A DNA stretch of 64,000 nucleotides from positions 112,841 to 176,840 of the forward strand of contig JBIKJA010000009.1 in NCBI GenBank assembly GCA_044361315.1, given 5' to 3'. The DNA is from Crocinitomix sp044361315. GTDB lineage: Bacteria; Bacteroidota; Bacteroidia; Flavobacteriales_D; Crocinitomicaceae. The position numbers and the translations under genes are program-made. The notes under the pieces were generated by a model. The model searched no databases. It was not told the origin of the DNA and saw nothing but the letters and a program-made list of their open reading frames with translations. Below, one piece after another: positions 49,596 to 57,927 of the stretch (position 1 is the first letter of the stretch; each line of letters starts with the position of its first letter).

Positions 49596-50490
49596 TAAAA
49601 AGGATGTCTTTTTCTTCTTTTGTTAAACCTTCGTACCCTTTCACAGAGATTTTTTCCAAAATGGCATCTACGCGTCTTTGCCGTTCGGCTTTGGTGGCGT
49701 TATATTCTTCGTCGGTGAGTTTTGTGGCTGGAGATGCTTGGTAAGAAGTCACGCGCAATTTGCTTTTATTTCTGGATGATTTCCGTTTGAGGTTGAATGT
49801 GCCAAAAAATCGATCCAAACGATTCATAAAACTCCCATATTTATTGGCTTGAACAACGGTAAGCATTCCAAACAAGGCGCCTCCTAAATGTCCAAAACGA
49901 GCCACTTTATCGCCTGCACCAATGCCAATTAAATCGGACAACAGAAACAAGGCTGCAATGGCTAATAAAGGAACGGGTAAAATTCCAAACAAGTTGACTT
50001 TTAAGCCTGGTTGATGAATAGCAATGGCAAAGAATATCGCCATAATCGAAGCAGAGGCTCCCACCAAATTATTACTGCCATCCGCTGCCATTAGAGGAAA
50101 AGCATTTGAAGCTGCCACATGAATGAAATAAGCAAAAATGCCGCCTAAAAAGTACGTGATCATCAATTTGCGTTGGCTGAAATAAAGTAAAAACAAGCGG
50201 GAAGAAAAATATAACACCAGCATGTTTAACAAAAAGTGAAAAAACTGGAAATGCGTGAAAAAATGGGTGATGATTGTCCATGGATGGACTGCTAAAACTG
50301 ATAAATCGGAAGACGCTCCCAAAAATGGCAATACAATATCTAAAAGGTCGGGTTTAAGGTATAGTTTACCTACGATTTGAATTCCTAATAAAAAGAAATA
50401 AACCAAGGTGTTAACAAGAATTAATTGCCCAATAATACCTGATTCTTTGTAAACCCTTTTTAAATAACGTCCAAAACTTTCTCCTTGCAT
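49579..50490 (-). CDS. Rhomboid-family intramembrane serine protease (second of tandem pair)
   Basis: A 303-residue inner-membrane protein. The catalytic Ser is in SNNLVGASASIMAIFF (G-x-S), and the partner His is in ARFGHLGGALFGML. The conserved HxxxN is in FTHFQFFHFLLNMLVLYFSS, and six hydrophobic helices fit the rhomboid core. A cytoplasmic C-terminal tail of about 90 basic residues (FNLKRKSSRNKSKLRVTSYQ) ends in LTKEEKDILFNESQR. It cleaves membrane-spanning substrates within the bilayer; targets are unknown. It is placed 1 bp after the first rhomboid, within a conserved-looking operon with mutL. Confidence 0.88.
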   Translation of the reverse strand: MQGESFGRYLKRVYKESGIIGQLILVNTLVYFFLLGIQIVGKLYLKPDLLDIVLPFLGASSDLSVLAVHPWTIITHFFTHFQFFHFLLNMLVLYFSSRLFLLYFSQRKLMITYFLGGIFAYFIHVAASNAFPLMAADGSNNLVGASASIMAIFFAIAIHQPGLKVNLFGILPVPLLAIAALFLLSDLIGIGAGDKVARFGHLGGALFGMLTVVQANKYGSFMNRLDRFFGTFNLKRKSSRNKSKLRVTSYQASPATKLTDEEYNATKAERQRRVDAILEKISVKGYEGLTKEEKDILFNESQR

Positions 50491-50491
50491 C

Positions 50492-51217
50492 CTAATAAAA
50501 ATTTGTTCTGTTTTTGTTCCAAATTTTTACAATGATAAATCCAAATAGCATGCCACCTAAATGGGCAAAATGGGCAACCGAGTCACCGGGATTGTTTGAA
50601 AATCCACTAAACAATGAAATTCCAGCTAATCCCAATGCCAACCATTTCATTTTTAAAGGAATGGCTCCATATAAATAAATAACATTGTTAGGGAACAACA
50701 TAGCAGTTGCAGCTAACAAGCCATAAACAGCACCAGAAGCTCCAACTACTGGGATATACATTTGGACAAATGAATCGACTGCATACGCATATTTTTGGTC
50801 GTATGAAATAGTCCCTTCGCTTATTGACATAAATCGATCTAATCCAGGCATAAAGGATCCAGTAGCATTATAGATCTCAATTCCTTGGATTAGTTGATGC
50901 AAGAACGCCGCGCCTAAAGCAGTAATAAAATAAAAGATTAAAAACCGCTTAGCCCCCCACAAGTTTTCCAATAAATTGCCAAAAACAACCAATGAGAACA
51001 TGTTGAATAAAAGATGAATAAATCCACCGTGCATAAAAAAATGCGTCGCTAATTGATACGGTCTAAATTCGGGTGAATCGAAATAAAATAGGCCTAAAAT
51101 TCGTCCTAAATCAATCCCTTGCCGTTCAAAAACAAAGGTAGCAAGAAAAAATAGTACATTGATAATCAATAAGTTTTTGACTACCGGTTGCATGTTTCTA
51201 AAAAGGTTATCCAACAT
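50492..51217 (-). CDS. Rhomboid-family intramembrane serine protease (first of tandem pair)
   Basis: A 241-residue inner-membrane protein. The N-terminal helix is NLLIINVLFFLATFVFERQG. LATHFFMHGGFIHLLFNMFS carries HxxxN, PVVGASGAVYGLLAATAMLF carries the catalytic Ser (GASG), and VAHFAHLGGMLFGFIIVKIW carries the catalytic His. It is the shorter and more canonical of the two rhomboids. Its start overlaps the mutL stop by 11 bp, implying coupled translation. Confidence 0.9.
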   Translation of the reverse strand: MLDNLFRNMQPVVKNLLIINVLFFLATFVFERQGIDLGRILGLFYFDSPEFRPYQLATHFFMHGGFIHLLFNMFSLVVFGNLLENLWGAKRFLIFYFITALGAAFLHQLIQGIEIYNATGSFMPGLDRFMSISEGTISYDQKYAYAVDSFVQMYIPVVGASGAVYGLLAATAMLFPNNVIYLYGAIPLKMKWLALGLAGISLFSGFSNNPGDSVAHFAHLGGMLFGFIIVKIWNKNRTNFY

Positions 51218-53150
51218 CTGAAAATCGTTTTGTGAGTTCGTCTAAAGTAAAAGTTTCAATAATTTTTTTGCCATGGGGCGAAATTTGTGGTGATGTGGAT
51301 CCAAAAAGGGCATCGGTCAAATACATCATTTCTTCGGAGGTCAGTTTGGTGCCTGCTTTGGTGCCCATCGCACTCGCCATCGCACGCGCAACGGTTGATT
51401 TTGGATTAAGATCGGCCATTTGATGGTTGTTGCTGTATTCTTCAAAAATATCCGTTAATGTGCGTTGTGGATTTCTATTTTTGAGGCTCACTGGCACACC
51501 ATGAATTTTCAAGAAATGACCTTCGAGGATTAATTCGAATCCTAAATTGTTTAAGGCAGGAATTAACTCTTGCCATGAATAAATCTCCGTTTTGGAAATT
51601 TCTAATTCTTCTGGAAAAATCATTTTTTGCGAAGCTAATTCGGCTGGTTCACCTGCCATAAATTGATCATACAAAATACGGCAATGTGCCCGATATTGGT
51701 CGATCAATAAAAATCCATTTTTAATGGAGGTTAAAATATATTTTTCATGAATTTGGGTTGGTTTTTTCTGTTCAACCGCCATTTCATTGTTCATCGAAGA
51801 AGCAATGGTTGTTCCAATTTCTTCTTGATGTTCTTCACCGTCTGATATTTCTTGAGAGAATGTCGGGCTCTCTAGATCTTGCGGAAAATCAACTTCTTTA
51901 TTCAAGGTAGGTTCGACCGTTTCTGGTCGAATATTTTCGTAAAAATTTTCCCAAACAGAAGGATTCACGGCTTTTGATCCCCCAAAACCATTTGCTGCAA
52001 TGGCACTGTTCGAATTTCCATACGAGCGTGTGGCAGTTTCGGGCTTAAAAGGATTAAAATTCGGATTTACCTTAATTTCAGGCATTTTAATTTCTTGATC
52101 TTCTTTGGGAGCAGGATAATCAAAGGTGGTATCGCGGTCAAAATCTAAACTTGGCGCTATGTTAAATTGTCCAAGCGCTTGTTTAACGGCACTTCGGATA
52201 ATGGCGTAAATGGCTTTATTTTCTTCAAATTTAATTTCCGTTTTCGTTGGATGCACATTGACATCAATTGAATTTGTTGGAACTTCAAAATAAAGAAAAT
52301 AAGGCGGAATTTTGCCCGAAGGAATTAAACCTTCGTAAGCAGCAACAATAGCGTGATTAAAATAGCGGTCGTTAAAATACCGATCATTCACAAAAAAATA
52401 AGATTGATCTTTAGAGGTTTTGGCATACGTTGGTTTTACAACAAAACCTTTGATTTTAATTAAGTCCGTTTCTTCATTGACAGGAACTAAGCGTTCGTTA
52501 AATTTTGTGCCATAAATTTGAACAATTCGTTGGCGAAGCCCTTGTGCTGGAAGGTTGTATATTTCGTCGTTATTATGATGAAAGGTCATTTCGATGTTGG
52601 TGTGCACCAAGGCGATACGCAAAAAATCCTCCAATATTTTTCGAAATTCGGTGATGTTTGTTCCTAAGAAATTTCGGCGTGCTGGGACGTTAAAAAATAA
52701 GTTTTTCACGGCGATACTTGTGCCATTTGCCATGGTTGCAGGTTCTTGCGACACAATTTTAGAACCTTCCATCACGATTTCAGTCCCTAGTTCGATGTGC
52801 TGTTGTTTGGTCCGCATCACCACATGCGCCACCGCTGCAATTGAAGCCAGCGCCTCTCCACGAAACCCTTTGGTATGCAGTAAAAACAAGTCATCTGCAT
52901 TTTTAATCTTACTCGTTGCGTGCCGTTCGAACGACATGCGCGCATCGGTAGGCGACATGCCTGAACCATTGTCAATGACTTGAACCAAAGTACGTCCGCC
53001 ATCTTTGACGATTAAATTAATTTTTGTTGCGCCTGCATCTACGGCATTTTCAACCAATTCTTTGACCACTGAAGCAGGGCGTTGCACCACTTCACCCGCC
53101 GCGATTTGATTCGCAATATGATCAGGCAATAATTTAATTAAATCGGACAT
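51207..53150 (-). CDS. mutL: DNA mismatch repair protein MutL
   Basis: A 647-residue ATPase of methyl-independent mismatch repair. GHKL motifs: IANQIAAGEVVQRPASVVKE, ELVENAVDAGATKINLIVKD (N-box), VIDNGSGMSPTDARMSFERH, ATSKIKNADDLFLLHTKGFR and GEALASIAAV. The transducer has VNVHPTKTEIKFEE. A linker of about 120 low-complexity residues leads to the C-terminal dimerisation domain (NEMAVEQKKPTQIHEKYILT). There ATVARAMA-like residues are present, but I see no DQHAxxERxxYE endonuclease motif: QYRAHCRILYDQFMAG takes its place. The nuclease motif may therefore be degenerate. It heads the operon after a small membrane protein. Confidence 0.95.
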   Translation of the reverse strand: MSDLIKLLPDHIANQIAAGEVVQRPASVVKELVENAVDAGATKINLIVKDGGRTLVQVIDNGSGMSPTDARMSFERHATSKIKNADDLFLLHTKGFRGEALASIAAVAHVVMRTKQQHIELGTEIVMEGSKIVSQEPATMANGTSIAVKNLFFNVPARRNFLGTNITEFRKILEDFLRIALVHTNIEMTFHHNNDEIYNLPAQGLRQRIVQIYGTKFNERLVPVNEETDLIKIKGFVVKPTYAKTSKDQSYFFVNDRYFNDRYFNHAIVAAYEGLIPSGKIPPYFLYFEVPTNSIDVNVHPTKTEIKFEENKAIYAIIRSAVKQALGQFNIAPSLDFDRDTTFDYPAPKEDQEIKMPEIKVNPNFNPFKPETATRSYGNSNSAIAANGFGGSKAVNPSVWENFYENIRPETVEPTLNKEVDFPQDLESPTFSQEISDGEEHQEEIGTTIASSMNNEMAVEQKKPTQIHEKYILTSIKNGFLLIDQYRAHCRILYDQFMAGEPAELASQKMIFPEELEISKTEIYSWQELIPALNNLGFELILEGHFLKIHGVPVSLKNRNPQRTLTDIFEEYSNNHQMADLNPKSTVARAMASAMGTKAGTKLTSEEMMYLTDALFGSTSPQISPHGKKIIETFTLDELTKRFSDVG

Positions 53151-53156
53151 GAACGA

Positions 53157-53501
53157 TTAATGCAATTTTTCTTTGTTGGCGTCAATAAAATACCCAATTC
53201 CATCTAAACCTATAAATACATAATAAAAAGCAACCAGCAGAATGATTAAAATAATAATCAATCGAAAATTTGAACGCATGGTTTGAACTTTATGGTCGGG
53301 ATTTCCCCAGCGATCTTGTATTTTAGATTGAAAAGAAATGGAACGCGCATAATTGCCATTTTCATCTACCAAATTTTCTTCTCTCGCGCGGTCAATTTTT
53401 GCTTGAAGTGCTTCACGATCCTCATTGTAATAACGCGGCATGTATTCAAAACGCTTATATTTATTAGGCATTTTAAATAATGAAATTCTGTTCCAATTCA
53501 T
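53157..53501 (-). CDS. Small membrane protein upstream of mutL, unknown function
   Basis: A protein of 114 residues, or 104 if the start is the ATG at 53471 (MPNKYKRFEYMPRYYNEDRE). It has a charged N-terminal domain (EDREALQAKIDRAREENLVD, SISFQSKIQDRWGNPDHKVQ) and a single membrane helix near the end (LIIILIILLVAFYYVFIGLD). Homologues in this position next to mutL have been given misleading enzyme names in databases, as far as I recall. Nothing here supports an enzyme. It begins the mutL-rhomboid-EEP operon, with 6 bp to mutL, so a membrane-linked role with the rhomboids is possible. Confidence 0.6.
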   Translation of the reverse strand: MNWNRISLFKMPNKYKRFEYMPRYYNEDREALQAKIDRAREENLVDENGNYARSISFQSKIQDRWGNPDHKVQTMRSNFRLIIILIILLVAFYYVFIGLDGIGYFIDANKEKLH

Positions 53502-53540
53502 ACGTTTAATTTTAGCGAATAATAAAATCTACTTGCTTTA

Positions 53541-53548
53541 CAAATATA
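53541..53548 (-). promoter_or_regulatory. -7 promoter element TATATTTG of the mutL operon
   Basis: Exact TAnnTTTG on the minus strand, 39 bp before the ATG at 53501. Confidence 0.5.
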
Positions 53549-53689
53549 ATGAGATTAACTTCATACGTGACATTTGTGAAACATGAAACGATTCGCAAAT
53601 TTTCAATTATAGGTCAGTATAAAAGTTAATACACGAACGTTTGTGGACAAATTTGATGCCATGGCAAGATTTATGGTAGATGTAAAGTA

Positions 53690-53697
53690 TATTTTTG
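53690..53697 (+). promoter_or_regulatory. -7 promoter element TATTTTTG
   Basis: TAnnTTTG match, 25 bp before the ATG of the NagZ fusion; the 221-bp divergent gap shows nothing else. Confidence 0.45.
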
Positions 53698-53722
53698 TGA
53701 ATTTGGATAATTTTAGAAGGAG

Positions 53723-56689
53723 ATGAAGGATAGATTTAGGTTCGTATTTGGTGTTATTTCATTGATGTTATTGCTTTTAACGAGTAATGATGTGATGGGG
53801 CAAAAACAAACTGCCAATAGTGCAGTAAATAAAGTGCCACCTGCTTTTTTAGCAGTAAAAGGGCATTGGGCCGATTCCGTTTTTAAAAGTTTAACCCCAA
53901 ACGAACGAATAGCGCAACTTTTTATGGTAGCAGCTTATTCGGACAAAGATGCTGCCCATGTGGAAACGATTAATAAATTAGTGCACGACTATAAAATTGG
54001 TGGCTTGATTTTTTTTAAAGGCACACCTAGCAAACAAGCACTGTTAACTAATTTTTATCAACGTCAAGCAAAAACTCCCTTATTGATTGCCATTGATGGT
54101 GAATGGGGATTGTCGATGCGGTTAGATTCGACCTTGATTTATCCAAGACAAATGTCTTTAGGAGCGATTCAGAATGAACAATTGGTCTACGAAATGGGGC
54201 AACAAATTGCCGAACAATGCACTCGAATGGGAATTCATATCAATTTTGCCCCAGTTATTGATGTAAATAACAATGCAAAAAATCCAGTGATCAATAACCG
54301 TTCGTTTGGGGAAAATAAAAAGAATGTGACCAAACTTGGCTTGGCGTATATGAAAGGAATGCAGGACAACCGAATAATTGCCTGTGGTAAACATTTTCCT
54401 GGGCATGGAGACACAGACATGGATTCGCATTTGGCGCTACCAAAGATTGACCATTCGTATAAACGGTTGGATACGTTGGAATTATATCCATTTAAAGAAT
54501 TAATAAATAGCGGATTAGCGAGTATAATGGTAGCGCATTTATACATTCCAAGTTTAGATAAAACACATAATTTGGCGTCGACGTTATCTTCTAAAATTGT
54601 GAATGGGTTATTAAAAGATTCGTTGGGATTTGAAGGACTTGTTTTTACGGATGCCTTAAATATGAAGGGTGTTTCGTCGCATTACCCGCCCGGAGAGGTG
54701 GATGTAAAAGCGATTTTAGCAGGGAATGATATTTTACTTTTTCCGGAAGATGTGCCGATTGGGATAAAGATGATTAAAGAAGCCATTGCACAAGGAAAAA
54801 TTACCCAAGCGGACATTGATGCGCGGTGTATGAAGATTCTAAAAGCGAAAGAATGGGCAAATTTGGATCATTATCAACCAATTGACTTGACCAATTTGAC
54901 GGACGATTTATTGCAGATAAAATACCATGCTCTAAACCGTCAGTTGACAAAAGCTTCCTTGACCTTGATTAAGAACGAAGTGAATACACTTCCGCTCAAA
55001 AATTTGGATCAGAAAAAAACGCTTTATTTAAATATTGGCGGCACCGAAAACAATGTTTTTAGAGAGACCATGAAACTTTATGCTTCGGCGGACATGCTTC
55101 AAATTCCTCGGTCGCTCTCTTCAAAAGAAGAAAATGATTTGATTAAAGGATGCGCGAAATACGACCAAGTGATTATTGGTTTTCATCGAACCAATAACGA
55201 CCCAACCCGAAATTTTGGGGTGACGATTCAATCCATTGAAATTCATGAAGAATTGAGTAAACAGCAGGATGTAATTTCCGTGATTTTTGGAAATCCGTAT
55301 GTATTGCATAGGTTTGAAGGAGCCGAAGCTACAACAGCGATGGTGGTGGCGTATCAAGACAATGATTTGACACAAGAGGCGGCGGCTCAATTAATTTTTG
55401 GTGGGATATTACCGATTGGAAAATTGCCGGTGAGTGGTTCGGAATATTTTCCAGCAGGAACGGGTTTAAGTTACCCAGAGAAAATTCGGTTGAGTCATGT
55501 TTTGCCAGAAGAAATTGGGATTAAGTCGGCTGATTTATTGGCGGTGGATAGCATTGCCTTAGAAGGAATTAAAATTGGCGCGTATCCTGGCTGTCAAATA
55601 CTTGGAATTAAGGATGGAGAAGTGTTTTATAATCGTGCATTTGGCTTTCATACCTACGAGAATGCGCGCGCGGTAAAAACGTCCGATTTGTATGATTTAG
55701 CGTCGATTACGAAAATTGCGGCCTCTACCTTAGCGATGATAAAATTACAAGAATTGGGTTTGATGGATATTTCAAAAACCTTACATGATTACATTCCTGA
55801 AATTGTAGATTCGACGCCGTATTCGAATATGGTGATTAAGGCAATGATGTCGCACCAAGCGGGCTTGGCACCTTGGATTCCTTTTCACGCAAAAAGTATG
55901 ATAGAAGGTGAATTGGACCCTAGTATTTACAGCCGCGATTCGAGTGCTAAATTTCCTTACCGCGTGGCCCAAGGAATTTACATTCGCACGGATTATGATA
56001 CCACCATTTTAAGACAAATTACAGATAAAGAATTACAAGCGAAAGAATACAAATATTCGGATTTGGGCTATTTTTTTATTAAAAAGATGGTAGAAAAAAT
56101 TACTAACAAACGCTTGGATGTTTATTTGAATGAGTTGGTGTACCGGCCAATGGGTTTGCAAAATTTGGGTTATAATCCTTTGCAACGAATGGATAAGGAA
56201 AGAATTGCTCCAACAGAAGACGATAAAGTGTACAGAAAACAATTGGTTTGGGGAGATGTGCACGATCAAAGTGCTGCCATGTTAGGAGGAGTAGGAGGAC
56301 ACGCAGGACTTTTTTCCAATGCGCTTGATTTAGGAACCTTGATGTATATGTTGATAAATGATGGCAAATACGGAGGTAAACAAATTTTAGACAAGGAAAC
56401 CATTGCGGCGTTTACCAGTTGCCAATATTGTTCTTCCAACCGGCGAGGAGCTGGATTTGACCGTCCTGTGCCTTCTTTAGATGGGGGACCGACCTGCAAT
56501 AAAGTAGGGTTGTCAAGTTTTGGACATTCAGGTTTTACAGGAACTATTACTTGGGCAGATCCGGAAAAAGGAATTGTATATGTTTTTTTAAGCAACCGCA
56601 TTTATCCAAATGCTGAAAACCCACTTTTGCTTTCGCAAGGCATTCGCACGAAAATTCAAGCGGCCTTGTACCGAGCGGCAGGGTATTAA
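53723..56689 (+). CDS. Glycoside hydrolase family 3 (NagZ-like) fused to a serine hydrolase of the beta-lactamase fold
   Basis: A 988-residue exported protein (signal peptide to about residue 27). The first half is GH3: LIAIDGEWGLSMRLD, INFAPVIDVNNNAKNPVINN, IIACGKHFPGHGDTDMDSHL (the NagZ loop with catalytic His) and GLVFTDALNMKGVSSH (nucleophile Asp310). The GH3 C-terminal domain follows, residues 410-590. The second half is class C beta-lactamase/penicillin-binding-protein-like: SITK with Ser661 and Lys664, YSD with Tyr778, and a later HSGFTGT block replacing KTG. It probably removes N-acetylglucosamine from muropeptides and cleaves or rearranges a peptide or ester in the same periplasmic pathway. 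It is monocistronic. Confidence 0.88.
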   Translation: MKDRFRFVFGVISLMLLLLTSNDVMGQKQTANSAVNKVPPAFLAVKGHWADSVFKSLTPNERIAQLFMVAAYSDKDAAHVETINKLVHDYKIGGLIFFKGTPSKQALLTNFYQRQAKTPLLIAIDGEWGLSMRLDSTLIYPRQMSLGAIQNEQLVYEMGQQIAEQCTRMGIHINFAPVIDVNNNAKNPVINNRSFGENKKNVTKLGLAYMKGMQDNRIIACGKHFPGHGDTDMDSHLALPKIDHSYKRLDTLELYPFKELINSGLASIMVAHLYIPSLDKTHNLASTLSSKIVNGLLKDSLGFEGLVFTDALNMKGVSSHYPPGEVDVKAILAGNDILLFPEDVPIGIKMIKEAIAQGKITQADIDARCMKILKAKEWANLDHYQPIDLTNLTDDLLQIKYHALNRQLTKASLTLIKNEVNTLPLKNLDQKKTLYLNIGGTENNVFRETMKLYASADMLQIPRSLSSKEENDLIKGCAKYDQVIIGFHRTNNDPTRNFGVTIQSIEIHEELSKQQDVISVIFGNPYVLHRFEGAEATTAMVVAYQDNDLTQEAAAQLIFGGILPIGKLPVSGSEYFPAGTGLSYPEKIRLSHVLPEEIGIKSADLLAVDSIALEGIKIGAYPGCQILGIKDGEVFYNRAFGFHTYENARAVKTSDLYDLASITKIAASTLAMIKLQELGLMDISKTLHDYIPEIVDSTPYSNMVIKAMMSHQAGLAPWIPFHAKSMIEGELDPSIYSRDSSAKFPYRVAQGIYIRTDYDTTILRQITDKELQAKEYKYSDLGYFFIKKMVEKITNKRLDVYLNELVYRPMGLQNLGYNPLQRMDKERIAPTEDDKVYRKQLVWGDVHDQSAAMLGGVGGHAGLFSNALDLGTLMYMLINDGKYGGKQILDKETIAAFTSCQYCSSNRRGAGFDRPVPSLDGGPTCNKVGLSSFGHSGFTGTITWADPEKGIVYVFLSNRIYPNAENPLLLSQGIRTKIQAALYRAAGY

Positions 56690-56701
56690 TTAAAGAAAAA
56701 T

Positions 56702-56810
56702 GTGCGCACCGGATAGAAATGACAGCTCTCGCATTGGTTGATTGAGGCTCTCGAAATCAACTAAGGCGGGACTATAATGGATAGCCGGAAATTTGCGCCC
56801 AAGTGATGAT
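56702..56810. repeat. Modular intergenic element, copy 5
   Basis: In the 304-bp gap after the NagZ fusion: GCACCGGATAGAAATGACAG, hairpin 1 with GTTGATT (56737-56743) and AATCAAC (56755-56761), then GGCGGGACTATAATGGATAG + CCGG and TTTGCGCCCAAG. Hairpin 2 of the other copies is missing. Left and right arms are themselves partly complementary, giving a nested stem. Confidence 0.55.
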
Positions 56811-56889
56811 TCAAATCAATCCGCTGATTTTTATAGACCCCTTGATTGAAATGAATGGGAAAATAGCGCTGGTGCTGTGGTTTTGTTTT

Positions 56890-56897
56890 TATCTTTG
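56890..56897 (+). promoter_or_regulatory. -7 promoter element TATCTTTG
   Basis: Exact TAnnTTTG, 96 bp upstream of the MerR-type regulator. The long leader to its ATG is unusual in this window. Confidence 0.45.
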
Positions 56898-56993
56898 GAA
56901 CGTTTTTATTAAAATTTTAGGTTTGCATGAACAATTATGAACCTTAAATGTTATACTAACGAACAAATTTAAAGGGAGATGGTTTGATAGAAT

Positions 56994-57860
56994 ATGGGAG
57001 GATATTCGATTAAAGATTTAGAAAATTTCACGCAAATTAAGGCGCATACGCTGAGGATTTGGGAACAACGGTACAATTTATTGACGCCGGATCGTTCTGA
57101 CACGAATATTCGCCTGTATTCGGATAAGGAGTTGAAGCGGATTTTAAACATTAATTTACTTTACAATAACGGGTTAAAAATTTCTAAAATTGCTCAATTG
57201 GACGATGAAGAAATTTTAAATTTGGCGAGTAAAATTTTGTCCGCTCCTGTGGATTGTGATGCGACAAAAAGTGATCAAATCATTAAAAAAATTCTGGAGT
57301 TTGACGAAGCGGGTTTGCGAGAGCAATTAGCGCAGTATCTTCAAGAAATGCCGATGGCTGATGTTTTTATGAATGTGGTGATTCCGGTTTTAAAAAAGAT
57401 TGGTGAATTGTGGCAGGTAGATTCGATTAATACCACGCATGAACATTTTTTTTCAAATATTTTGCGATCGTTTTTGATAAACCATACCTCGCAAGAGCCT
57501 CCATTGGAGGCAAAAGGAACGGCCTTGTTGTTTTTGAGAGAAGGCGAATACCACGAAATTGGGTTGCTTTTTTACAATTATTACCTGCGATCAAAAGGAT
57601 ACAACACCATTTATTTAGGTCAGTCGTTGCCAGTGGGCGATTTGAGAAAAATTGTACGGCAATTAAAACCTCGGTATATTTTTACAAGTTTGGTGGCAAA
57701 AATGGATGAAGAGGAATTTGAATTATTTTTTAAATACGTTGATTCGTTTTTTGATTTGCATAATTTATTTGTGGGGGGCTATCAATTAGGAATTCACGGC
57801 GATTTAAAGCCCGAAGCGGTGAATGCGATTCGTTCGGTAGATCATATTGGGTTGGAATAG
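56994..57860 (+). CDS. MerR-family regulator with B12-binding domain (CarH/LitR-like)
   Basis: A 288-residue regulator. The MerR winged helix is residues 1-70 (GYSIKDLENFTQIKAHTLRI then WEQRYNLLTPDRSDTNIRLY). A four-helix cobalamin cap follows, with the W-x9-EH motif that marks adenosylcobalamin-dependent photoreceptors: Trp140, Glu150, His151. The Rossmann B12 domain has GEYHEIG with His187 as the lower-ligand candidate, then IFTSLVAKMD (S-x-L) and LFVGGYQLG (GG). In CarH the dark tetramer represses carotenoid genes and light breaks it. Residue 141 is Gln, where Thermus CarH has the His that binds cobalt after light exposure. No carotenoid genes adjoin it. Confidence 0.85.
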   Translation: MGGYSIKDLENFTQIKAHTLRIWEQRYNLLTPDRSDTNIRLYSDKELKRILNINLLYNNGLKISKIAQLDDEEILNLASKILSAPVDCDATKSDQIIKKILEFDEAGLREQLAQYLQEMPMADVFMNVVIPVLKKIGELWQVDSINTTHEHFFSNILRSFLINHTSQEPPLEAKGTALLFLREGEYHEIGLLFYNYYLRSKGYNTIYLGQSLPVGDLRKIVRQLKPRYIFTSLVAKMDEEEFELFFKYVDSFFDLHNLFVGGYQLGIHGDLKPEAVNAIRSVDHIGLE

Positions 57861-57927
57861 GGGGCTGAGTTCTTAATCTGAGCATTGAGCCTGACGAAAT
57901 GTGATCGAACTGCTTTCTATGGTACAG

